Assembly: GCA_029938265.1 (NCBI GenBank)
Contig: JAOZVI010000008.1
Location: forward strand, 1-38,973
Direction of reading: 5' to 3'
Length of the DNA: 38,973 nucleotides
Source: Flavobacteriaceae bacterium
Lineage (GTDB): Bacteria > Bacteroidota > Bacteroidia > Flavobacteriales > Flavobacteriaceae
Notes under the pieces: model-generated
The model's database searches: none
The model's input: the letters and a program-made list of their open reading frames with translations, nothing else
Told to the model about the DNA's origin: nothing
Shown here: positions 19,301 through 26,146 of the stretch, piece after piece
Position numbering within the stretch: position 1 is the first letter of the stretch
How the letters are laid out: the number at the start of each line of letters is the position of its first letter
Program-made: the position numbers and the translations under genes

Positions 19301-19778
19301 TTGAAAAATCACCGGATAGATTAATATTCATGATCGGCATTAATTCAGCAAAATTCAATTCTTGAACAGTGGGTTCAGCTGGCAGATCTTTAGGAAAATC
19401 TTTGTCAGAAAGGGCAGCATCAACTTTGTCTTTTACTTTGCGTAAAGCCTCAGTAGGTGTAACATCAAAATCAAATTCAACCTGAATAGATGAAAAACCC
19501 TCAGAAGAGGTTGAAACAATTTCATTAACTCCTGAAATTCCATTTATTTCTTTTTCTAAAGGCTTGGTAATTAATTTTTCAATATCTAATGCTGAATTTC
19601 CAGGATAAGGGGTAGTGATAAAAATTTGAGGAACAACAATTTCCGGAAAAGCTTCTCTTGGCATACTTTGATAAGAAAATATCCCGGCAAAAATTATCAT
19701 AAAAGTTATAACAAATACAGTCATTCTGTTTTGAATAGCCCATGTTGATAATTTAAACTCTTTAAGTGTATTATTCAT
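16320..19778 (-). CDS. Efflux RND transporter permease (AcrB/HAE1-like)
   Basis: 'MPREAFPEIVVPQIFITTPYPGNSALDIEKLITKPLE', 'LVLALGMLVDNGIVVVENVYRLMDEG', 'FRMEFVVMMTMIGIISLAGIVVNNAIVLIDYTN', 'RLRPVLLTAITTILGLLPLA'. Confidence 0.97.
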   Translation of the reverse strand: MNNTLKEFKLSTWAIQNRMTVFVITFMIIFAGIFSYQSMPREAFPEIVVPQIFITTPYPGNSALDIEKLITKPLEKEINGISGVNEIVSTSSEGFSSIQVEFDFDVTPTEALRKVKDKVDAALSDKDFPKDLPAEPTVQELNFAELMPIMNINLSGDFSMDQLKKYGEYLEDEIEKISEISKVDIRGIQDKEVEIGIDLYKMEISKISFNDIEQAIKNENITISGGDLLESGIRRNVRVIGEFESINEIKNIIVKQEKGNIVYLRDIAKVNFEEQEKTSYAREFSHPVVMLDVTKRGGENLIDASEQIDVIIADAKKSIFPSNLNISKTNDMTDKTKTMVSDLENSIILGVILVVVVLLFFLGIRNALFVGIAIPLSMFISFILLNMMGVTLNMMVLFSLVLALGMLVDNGIVVVENVYRLMDEGYSKIDAAKFGVGEVAMPIIASTATTLAAFLPLAFWTGMMGEFMKFLPITLIIVLGSSLFVALVINPMLTSVYMKIKEDDVDFKKILKYSLIFIAIGIFFIIGGIITKLKFLNAIGLFLILAGILRIITIKFLTPATIWFQQKLLPLMENVYEKNLKIALKGKNVYKFFFGTFGLLILSIVLFGIFPPKVLFFPDTPPKQVYVYIEYPIGTDIEVTNSLSKEIETKIQKYLKKYEVNGKNFLITSVIGQVGEGTSDPNRGPQGGTTPNKARITVDFVTFIDRNGIQTSDVLMEIRNLLQDYPGVNVTVDRPKDGPPAGAPINIEVSGDNYEELIQTAENLKQFINSSNIQGIEELKLDIDQNKPELPIIVDRQKARRLNVSTGQIGSTIRTALYGKEISTYKDDVDDYPINLRLMDKYRYNKTALINQKITFRNQNTGKIVQVPITAFAHIENSSTFSAVNRKDLNRVITISSNVIENYNATEINDQIKASIVNFNLPKDIKVSFTGEQEEQAKQMAFLSTALLIAVFLIFLILVAQFNSTSTPIIISLSVLLSLIGVLLGLIIFRMEFVVMMTMIGIISLAGIVVNNAIVLIDYTNLVLQRKSIEQGIDEKDANMDLVYESIIEGGKTRLRPVLLTAITTILGLLPLALGININFMTLFTEFDPQFYIGGENVAFWGPMSWTIIFGLTFATFLTLIVVPVMYFIQHRINFRLKQRKHKRLAKTKSLN

Positions 19779-19808
19779 TTTAATATTTTTCAGAAATTAA
19801 GCAATAAT

Positions 19809-20945
19809 TTAATTCATTATTTTAATCAATTCACCATCTTTTACAATTCTTGAACCTTTATCTATTAAAGAGTCATTTACTTTTAAACCTTCTGTAATAA
19901 GAGATTCTTGTTTGTATTCTTTTGAAACTTTAATGATTCTTTTTGAAGCGTCAAAATCACCATTATTTTTATTGGTTACATAAACAAAATTGTATCCATC
20001 CTTACCTTTTTGGATTAGTGAAGAGGGTATTATAATGCCATTTTCTTCAAAATCTTTAATTTTTATGTCTGCTAATAAATTTGGTTTGATCAGATTATTT
20101 TTATTATCAATTTTTATTTTGGTTTTAAAACTTCGATTGTTGGGGTTGATCACATTACCCACTTGTGCAATTTCTGATTTCATTTCAATGTGAATTGAAG
20201 GAAAACTGATCAATGCTTCATTTCCTTTTTTGATATAAGGTAAATAAGTTTCGGTAACATCGGCTTCTAAATATATCTTATCTAAATTAACCAATCTTAT
20301 AACGGCAAGTTGAGGATTCACCAATTCACCTTTTCTTGGAAATATTTCATCTATAACACCTGAGAAGGGAGCTTTAATTTTCATTTTTGCAGCTTGATTT
20401 GCAATAGTATTTTTGCTCTTCTCTAAACTTTCAAATTGTGTTTTAGCTTGTAGATACTGCATTTCAGAACCAATTTTTTGATCCCATAATCTTTGCTGTC
20501 TCTCAAAGGTTGTTTTTGCCAGATTCAATTGTGTGTTCAATTCTGCTATGTTATCCTGAATGGATGAATCATCTAATTGAATTAAAACCTGACCTCTTTT
20601 TACCCTTTGTCCTTCTTTAACTAGAATATTTTTAACAGTTCCACCAATCTCAGGTCTTATCTCAATATTTTTGTCTGCTTTAACAACACCTTGAATTTCA
20701 ATATAGTGTTTAAAAACTCCTTGTTTAGGACTTGTTACTGAAACAACTTGATAATTACTTTTAGAATCTATTTTTGATATATTCAATTCAATTTTTCGTA
20801 AAACACTATTCAAACTATCAATTTTATTGATAACAGATGTTTTTTGATCCTGAAGCTCTTCTAAAGAACCTGATATTTGGTTTTCTTCTTTTTTACAAGA
20901 AAAGAATACAAGAAAAATAAAGATATATATAATTGATTTTTTCAT
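19809..20945 (-). CDS. Efflux RND transporter periplasmic adaptor subunit (MFP), lipoprotein
   Basis: Lipobox 'FLVFFSCKKEE'; 'IEIRPEIGGTVKNILVKEGQRVKRGQVLIQLDDSSIQ'; 'AAKMKIKAPFSGVIDEIFPRKGELVNP'. Confidence 0.95.
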   Translation of the reverse strand: MKKSIIYIFIFLVFFSCKKEENQISGSLEELQDQKTSVINKIDSLNSVLRKIELNISKIDSKSNYQVVSVTSPKQGVFKHYIEIQGVVKADKNIEIRPEIGGTVKNILVKEGQRVKRGQVLIQLDDSSIQDNIAELNTQLNLAKTTFERQQRLWDQKIGSEMQYLQAKTQFESLEKSKNTIANQAAKMKIKAPFSGVIDEIFPRKGELVNPQLAVIRLVNLDKIYLEADVTETYLPYIKKGNEALISFPSIHIEMKSEIAQVGNVINPNNRSFKTKIKIDNKNNLIKPNLLADIKIKDFEENGIIIPSSLIQKGKDGYNFVYVTNKNNGDFDASKRIIKVSKEYKQESLITEGLKVNDSLIDKGSRIVKDGELIKIMN

Positions 20946-20946
20946 T

Positions 20947-22290
20947 TTAAAATATATTAAGGGCGTTTTCTAATTCTACTTTTGATTGTATGATCTCTAA
21001 GATTGATTGAATATATTGCTGTTGTTGTTGATATAATTGGTTTTGGGCGTTGGTTAGGTTAAAACTGGAGCTGAGTCCCTCAAAAAATTTAATTTGTTCC
21101 TTATTAGCAATGCTTTCAGCTAAAACTAAATTTTGTTTGGATGTTTGATAGTGGTCCAATGCAAATTGATATTTATTTTTGGCTGTATCAACTTGTAATT
21201 TTAATCTTTGTGAAGTTTCGTCTAATGCAATTTCTGATTGTTCTAAACTTATTTTTGCCTGTTGTGTTCTGGCACTTCTTTGTAAACTACTAAAGATTGG
21301 TACATTTAAACTAACGCCAAGTAAGGAAGAGTTAAACCAATCTCCATTATTTCTAAAAAAAATATCATTGTCATTATTGGCATATGTTGAATAATTTATA
21401 AAAGCTCCTAATGATGGAAGTGCTTGGCTTTTTTCAAACTTTACAAGTAATTCATTTGAAACAACTGTGTTATCTGCAATTCTATAATCTATGTGGTTGT
21501 CTAAATTAAAATTTGAGTTTATCAAATTCATATCTGATGAACTTAATGCAAGTTCTTCAAGGTTTTCTTTTAAAACCACCTGTGTATCAATTGGAATGCC
21601 TAAAGTAAGATTAAACATCTTTTTTGCGATAATTTCAAGTCTATTAGCTTTATTTATCTGATTTTCTATAGTTGACAAAGTAATTTGCTGTTGTTCAAGA
21701 TCTTGTTCTTCTGCCAGGCCATTTGCCAGAATTGCCTTAGTTTCATTTAAGTTTTTTTGTAAAACAGCTCTATTTTTTTCTAATATGATAATAGATTCAT
21801 GGGCAATCAATACACTTCCATAAGCATTTATAACAGCTTCTTTTACTTTTTGATCAGTTTTTTCTTTGGCGAGTTCAGAAATTTTTAAATAAGTTTTAGC
21901 AGATTGTAACCCAACTAAATATGAACCGTCAAATAATAACTGTGTTAAGGTTAGGGTTGCATTTAAATTTTGTTTTGTACCAAAGGTTACTTCCATAAAT
22001 TCACCGGGCTCACCACCAAAAAATTCACTGGGTATTAAAGTTATTCCCTGTTTAAGCCAGTTTTGATAATCTACTTTACCATTAATTTGAGGTAATCCAA
22101 TGGTTGTAGTTTCCCATTTCTTTTTTACTGCAGCATCAATGTCTAATTTTGCTGTACGGACAGAATAATTATTTGTTAATGCATAGTTAACAGCTTCATC
22201 AATTGTAAAGGCATAAGTGACGCTCTCTTGTGCTCTTAAAGTTGAAAATATTGAAGAGATTGAGAAAATTAGTAAGAAGATCTTCTTCAT
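20947..22290 (-). CDS. TolC family outer-membrane efflux protein
   Basis: Signal peptide; 'YAFTIDEAVNYALTNNYSVRTAKLDIDAA', 'LFDGSYLVGLQSAKTYLKISEL', 'LNVPIFSSLQRSARTQQAKISLEQSEIAL'. Confidence 0.93.
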   Translation of the reverse strand: MKKIFLLIFSISSIFSTLRAQESVTYAFTIDEAVNYALTNNYSVRTAKLDIDAAVKKKWETTTIGLPQINGKVDYQNWLKQGITLIPSEFFGGEPGEFMEVTFGTKQNLNATLTLTQLLFDGSYLVGLQSAKTYLKISELAKEKTDQKVKEAVINAYGSVLIAHESIIILEKNRAVLQKNLNETKAILANGLAEEQDLEQQQITLSTIENQINKANRLEIIAKKMFNLTLGIPIDTQVVLKENLEELALSSSDMNLINSNFNLDNHIDYRIADNTVVSNELLVKFEKSQALPSLGAFINYSTYANNDNDIFFRNNGDWFNSSLLGVSLNVPIFSSLQRSARTQQAKISLEQSEIALDETSQRLKLQVDTAKNKYQFALDHYQTSKQNLVLAESIANKEQIKFFEGLSSSFNLTNAQNQLYQQQQQYIQSILEIIQSKVELENALNIF

Positions 22291-22883
22291 TTTTTAATAA
22301 TATTTTGTAGTGTTTTTAATCCTTTTTCAGTAGCAATTGCTCTAATGTGATATTCTAAATAGCTATCCATTAAATATGGAACAGAAAAATCATTTTTCGG
22401 AAATAATTCTACATTTTTAATCCCCATCATACCGTTAAAATAGAGTCTTGTAATTAAATTAATATCAATTTCTTTTCTGTAATAGCCTTTTTCTATTCCT
22501 CTGTTTAAATTTTGAGTAATACATGAATTTACAGAATCAAATTGTTTTTGTTTTAGTGTTTCGAATATTTTGGGATAATATTTTTGTAATTGATATTGGG
22601 GAGAAGATTCTTCATTTTTTAATTGCTCTAATACTAGTGATTTGACTTTGTACAACTCATCAATAGGATTATAATTTGAAGCACAAATCGTAAATATCCC
22701 TTTATTGATCTTTTCAAAAGCAAAAATTGAAGCTGCTTCTACTAATTTAGCTTTGGTTGAGAAATAAGTATAAATGGTCTTTTTTGATATAGCCAGTTCT
22801 TTAGCAATATCATCCATGGTAATACTTTTAACACCAAAGCTTAAAAATAAATCTATAGTTTTATTTAAGATCTTTTCTTTCAT
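22287..22883 (-). CDS. TetR/AcrR family transcriptional regulator
   Basis: 'ILNKTIDLFLSFGVKSITMDDIAKELAISKKTIYTYFSTKAKLVEAA' HTH; heads the efflux operon (4-nt overlap with tolC). Confidence 0.95.
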   Translation of the reverse strand: MKEKILNKTIDLFLSFGVKSITMDDIAKELAISKKTIYTYFSTKAKLVEAASIFAFEKINKGIFTICASNYNPIDELYKVKSLVLEQLKNEESSPQYQLQKYYPKIFETLKQKQFDSVNSCITQNLNRGIEKGYYRKEIDINLITRLYFNGMMGIKNVELFPKNDFSVPYLMDSYLEYHIRAIATEKGLKTLQNIIKK

Positions 22884-22890
22884 TAGTGGG

Positions 22891-22898
22891 CAAATATA
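22891..22898 (-). promoter_or_regulatory. Bacteroidota-type -7 element (TATATTTG on minus strand) upstream of tetR
   Basis: CAAATATA on + strand, 7 bp upstream of the tetR start. Confidence 0.45.
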
Positions 22899-22904
22899 AT
22901 AAAA

Positions 22905-22932
22905 GGAAACTTAAAATACTAAAATAGTTTCC
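22905..22932. promoter_or_regulatory. Inverted repeat GGAAACT-N14-AGTTTCC, candidate TetR operator
   Basis: Perfect 7-bp arms in the tetR/polyprenyl synthetase divergent intergenic region. Confidence 0.5.
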
Positions 22933-23005
22933 AAAGTATTTCATTCTTTTTATTTTCCTGGTAGTTTTGTTTTCAGAAAATATTATTTTTACAAAAAATA
23001 GTAAA

Positions 23006-23983
23006 TTGAATATAGAAGATTACAAAAATGCATTTTTACTTTATTTAGATGATAAAACTAATGCAAACAGTGTTTTAAATGAGCCAAAGAATTTATATGA
23101 GCCAATTCAATATATTTTAAATCTTGGCGGAAAAAGATTACGACCGGTTTTGACTTTATTGAGTTGTGATATCTTTAGCGGAAATTATAAAGTTGCTTTA
23201 GATGCTGCATTGGCCATTGAGATGTTCCATAATTTTACTTTGATGCATGACGATATTATGGATGAAGCATCTATTAGAAGAGGTAAAACTACAGTTCATA
23301 TAAAATGGGATATTAATACCGGAATTTTATCTGGTGACGCATTGATGATTTTGGCGTATCAATTATTTGAAAATTATGAGGGACACGTCTTTAAAAGCAT
23401 TATTTCCCTTTTTAATAAAACTGCTATTGAAGTGTGTGAAGGTCAACAATACGATGTTGATTTTGAGACTAAAAGTAATGTCTCTTTAAGTGAATATGAA
23501 AAAATGATTGGATATAAAACGGCTGTTTTAGTTGCTGCTGCTCTAAAAATGGGTGCTATTATTGCTAAAGCTGATGAAAAAGAAACAGATTTAATTTATA
23601 ATTTTGGTTATAATTTAGGAATGGCATTTCAATTGCAAGATGATTATTTAGATTCTTTTGGGTCAGAAGAGTTTGGCAAAAGGATAGGTGGAGATATTAT
23701 TGAAAATAAGAAAACTTTTTTAGTTATTAAAACTTTAGAACTCGCTTCAAAAGAAGATAAAAAAATAATTAAAGATCTTTTTTCAACAAATGATAAAAGC
23801 TTAGAGAAAATTGATAGAGTTACTAATTTTTTTAAAAAATATAAAGTAGATAAAAGTATTCAAATTGAAATTGAAAAACACACTGTGAAAGCCTTTGCAG
23901 ATGTTGAAAAACTAAACGTTTCTCAAGAAAACAAAGATAAATTGATAGAATTTGGAAATAATTTAATGAAGCGGAAATTGTAA
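23006..23983 (+). CDS. Polyprenyl synthetase family protein; start probably TTG at 23006 rather than 22967
   Basis: 'LGGKRLRPVLTLLSCD', 'FHNFTLMHDDIMDEASIRRGKTTVH', 'FQLQDDYLDSFG'. Homologs as recalled begin near 'xNIEDYKxxFLxYLD'. Confidence 0.95.
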   Translation: MNIEDYKNAFLLYLDDKTNANSVLNEPKNLYEPIQYILNLGGKRLRPVLTLLSCDIFSGNYKVALDAALAIEMFHNFTLMHDDIMDEASIRRGKTTVHIKWDINTGILSGDALMILAYQLFENYEGHVFKSIISLFNKTAIEVCEGQQYDVDFETKSNVSLSEYEKMIGYKTAVLVAAALKMGAIIAKADEKETDLIYNFGYNLGMAFQLQDDYLDSFGSEEFGKRIGGDIIENKKTFLVIKTLELASKEDKKIIKDLFSTNDKSLEKIDRVTNFFKKYKVDKSIQIEIEKHTVKAFADVEKLNVSQENKDKLIEFGNNLMKRKL

Positions 23984-24333
23984 TGCTACCTCAGGAGTTT
24001 TCAATAGAATATTTACAAGAAGCTGAAAACAAAGAATTTTTAAAAAAATTAATTCTTCAAATAAGAAAAGATGCACAAATGGTTGGTGTGGATTTTGAAT
24101 TAAATGAAGAAAGTTCTCCTATTGGATTAGTAAATTATTTACAGTATTTTTTAAGTAATTTAGTTAGAAATGATTTTGCTGCCTATGTAAATTTTTTATA
24201 CCGAGTTGATATTTCTGAAAAACAGTTAATGAATTTACAAGATTTAGAAATTAGTATTCTTGTAAATAATATTGCCATCCTTTTATTAAAAAAAGAATGG
24301 CAGAAAGTATGGTTTAGAAGTAAAAACTTATAA
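23983..24333 (+). CDS. Conserved hypothetical protein, translationally coupled to polyprenyl synthetase
   Basis: TAATG overlap with upstream stop; helical, acidic N-terminus, conserved-looking 'NDFAAYVNFLYRVDISEKQL...KKEWQKVWFRSK'. Confidence 0.75.
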   Translation: MLPQEFSIEYLQEAENKEFLKKLILQIRKDAQMVGVDFELNEESSPIGLVNYLQYFLSNLVRNDFAAYVNFLYRVDISEKQLMNLQDLEISILVNNIAILLLKKEWQKVWFRSKNL

Positions 24334-24907
24334 TAGGTGTCCAGGCTGAATTATAAGGGCTGGTTGAACTATGTAAAACATCAAATTGAAAGCCAAATGC
24401 AACATGTCCGGTAACATAAGAAGCACCCAAATATAAGCCGTTATTCCAAAAACTATCATTTGAATAATAATTATTATAATTGGAGTTTAAACCTTCATAT
24501 TCTACAGTAAATTGTAAAAAACGCATAGGTCTGAATCCAACCATTGCACTTCCTCCAAAGGAGTTTGAGCTATAGTCATAATAAATAGAGTTATAATAAC
24601 TACTGTTTTTTGAGTACATATAGGTTAATCCTACACCGGTAAAAAATTTTGGTGTAAAATGATAATATGCCTTTGGAGCAATTAATACGTTAGCGCCTTC
24701 GTTCCAAAATGAAAATCCAACATTACCACCAAAATTCCACCTGGGTTGAAAAGCAGGTTTAGTGTATTGTTTTGTAACGGTTTGTTTAGTAGTTTCATTG
24801 CCGGATTGATACTGGTAATTAGAATTATTTGGAATCACCTTTTTTTGAGCGTATAACGAATTTATTAGTAAAGTAAATATAAGTATTAAAGTAATTTTTT
24901 TAAACAT
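24314..24907 (-). CDS. Outer-membrane beta-barrel/porin-like hypothetical protein
   Basis: Signal peptide 'MFKKITLILIFTLLINSLYAQ'; alternating aromatic beta-strands 'WNFGGNVGFSFWNEGANVLIAPKAYYHFTPKFFTGVGLTYMYS'. Confidence 0.75.
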   Translation of the reverse strand: MFKKITLILIFTLLINSLYAQKKVIPNNSNYQYQSGNETTKQTVTKQYTKPAFQPRWNFGGNVGFSFWNEGANVLIAPKAYYHFTPKFFTGVGLTYMYSKNSSYYNSIYYDYSSNSFGGSAMVGFRPMRFLQFTVEYEGLNSNYNNYYSNDSFWNNGLYLGASYVTGHVAFGFQFDVLHSSTSPYNSAWTPIISFYF

Positions 24908-24961
24908 TTTATAATTTTTTTATTTAATTTTATGTCAAATATAATAAATCAAAAATAATTA

Positions 24962-24992
24962 TTGTTCAGATTGCTAAAAATTAGTAATATTG
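24962..24992 (+). promoter_or_regulatory. Putative tRNA promoter: TTG (24962-24964), 20-bp spacer, TAATATTG (24985-24992)
   Basis: Near match to Bacteroidota -33 TTG / -7 TAnnTTTG, just upstream of the tRNA. Confidence 0.4.
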
Positions 24993-25004
24993 CATTCCAT
25001 TTCG

Positions 25005-25078
25005 GGACCCATAGCTCAGTTGGTTAGAGCACCTGACTCATAATCAGGGGGTCGAAGGTTCGAGCCCTTCTGGGTCCA
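25005..25078 (+). tRNA. tRNA with CAT anticodon, probably tRNA-Met (elongator)
   Basis: Cloverleaf: acceptor GGACCCA/TGGGTCC, D-arm GCTC/GAGC, anticodon stem CCTGA-CTCATAA-TCAGG, T-arm GAAGG-TTCGAGC-CCTTC; CCA not encoded. Confidence 0.93.
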
Positions 25079-25083
25079 CATAT

Positions 25084-25119
25084 AAAACCAAAATATCTAA
25101 ATGATGTTTTGGTTTTTTT
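25084..25119 (+). terminator. Terminator after tRNA (AAAACCAAAA...TTTTGGTTTTTTT)
   Basis: 10-bp stem followed by T tract immediately 3' of the tRNA. Confidence 0.75.
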
Positions 25120-25242
25120 ATAAATACTAGAATTAGTATTTTATTAAAATAAAAAATTAATAATAGTATGTTAACCTTTTTATGAAAAAGTGATTAATAG
25201 TAAAATATTTAATAGGAATTATTATTTTCTAATTCATTTTTA

Positions 25243-25250
25243 TATATTTG
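25243..25250 (+). promoter_or_regulatory. Bacteroidota-type -7 element TATATTTG upstream of the 60-aa ORF
   Basis: Matches TAnnTTTG, 44 bp upstream of the ATG. Confidence 0.5.
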
Positions 25251-25294
25251 CAACATAATAAAAGTATTGCCGTTATAAAGGCAAAATAAATCGT

Positions 25295-25477
25295 ATGGCT
25301 AAAAAATACTCAAAAGCAATATTATTAATTTTATTAATAGTTTTTGCTAATAGTGCTTATGCACAAGGGCCTCCCCCTCCTCCTCCTCCAATTACACCAA
25401 TTGATGGTGGTGTTGTAGCTTTGTTTCTAGCTGGTGCAGCCTATGCAATTAAAAAGATTAGGGATAAGAATAAATAA
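25295..25477 (+). CDS. Small secreted Pro-rich protein with PIDGG-type (PID-CTERM-like) C-terminal sorting signal
   Basis: MAKKYSKAILLILLIVFANSAYAQ signal peptide; GPPPPPPPITPIDGG; TM segment VVALFLAGAAYAI; basic tail KKIRDKNK; own promoter-like element. Confidence 0.85.
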   Translation: MAKKYSKAILLILLIVFANSAYAQGPPPPPPPITPIDGGVVALFLAGAAYAIKKIRDKNK

Positions 25478-25479
25478 TG

Positions 25480-26067
25480 TTAATATTTATTTTGTAGTCT
25501 TGCAACATACTTTCCTATTACATCAAATTCTAAGTTTACATAAGTATTTTCTTTTATCATATGAAAATTAGTATTCTCATAAGTGTATGGTATAATAGCT
25601 ACACTAAAAGTCTTTTCTCTTGAATTTACTACAGTAAGACTTACACCATTAACAGTTATTGAACCTTTTTCTATAGTAATATTATCATATTCAGGATCAT
25701 ATTCAAAAGTATATACCCAGCTTCCTTCAAGCTCTTCAACATTAGTACACCTGCCTATTTGGTCAACATGACCTTGAACGATATGTCCATCTAATCTATC
25801 ATTGAGTTTCATCGCTCTTTCTAGATTTATTTTATCATTTATATTTATATAACCTAAATTTGTTTTGTCAATCGATTCTTTAATAGCGGTTACCGTATGT
25901 GTATTATCTTTTTGAGCTATTACAGTTAAGCAAATTCCATTATGCGCTAAACTTTGATCGATCTTCAATTCGTTAGAAATATTACTTTTTACTGTAATAT
26001 GTAGGTTTTCTTTATCCTTAATTAATTCTATAACTTCACCAAAACTTTCAATAATTCCTGTAAACAT
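25480..26067 (-). CDS. ribE: Riboflavin synthase alpha chain
   Basis: 'MFTGIIESFGEV', 'LAHNGICLTV', 'LDGHIVQGHVDQIG', 'GSITVNGVSLTVV'. Confidence 0.97.
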   Translation of the reverse strand: MFTGIIESFGEVIELIKDKENLHITVKSNISNELKIDQSLAHNGICLTVIAQKDNTHTVTAIKESIDKTNLGYININDKINLERAMKLNDRLDGHIVQGHVDQIGRCTNVEELEGSWVYTFEYDPEYDNITIEKGSITVNGVSLTVVNSREKTFSVAIIPYTYENTNFHMIKENTYVNLEFDVIGKYVARLQNKY

Positions 26068-26087
26068 AATTTATTATTTTTATTGAT

Positions 26088-26095
26088 TAACTTTG
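26088..26095 (+). promoter_or_regulatory. Bacteroidota-type -7 element TAACTTTG upstream of pdxA
   Basis: Matches TAnnTTTG in the divergent ribE/pdxA intergenic region. Confidence 0.4.
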
Positions 26096-26146
26096 TAAAA
26101 ATATTTATTTTTATTGATTCAAATTTAATGATAAAAAAATAATTGG

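Noticed and set aside
25123-25140. AATACTA-GAAT-TAGTATT inverted repeat after the tRNA
   Set aside because: Short AT-rich palindrome, expected by chance in this composition; the adjacent AAAACCAAAA/TTTTGGTTTT hairpin is a better terminator.
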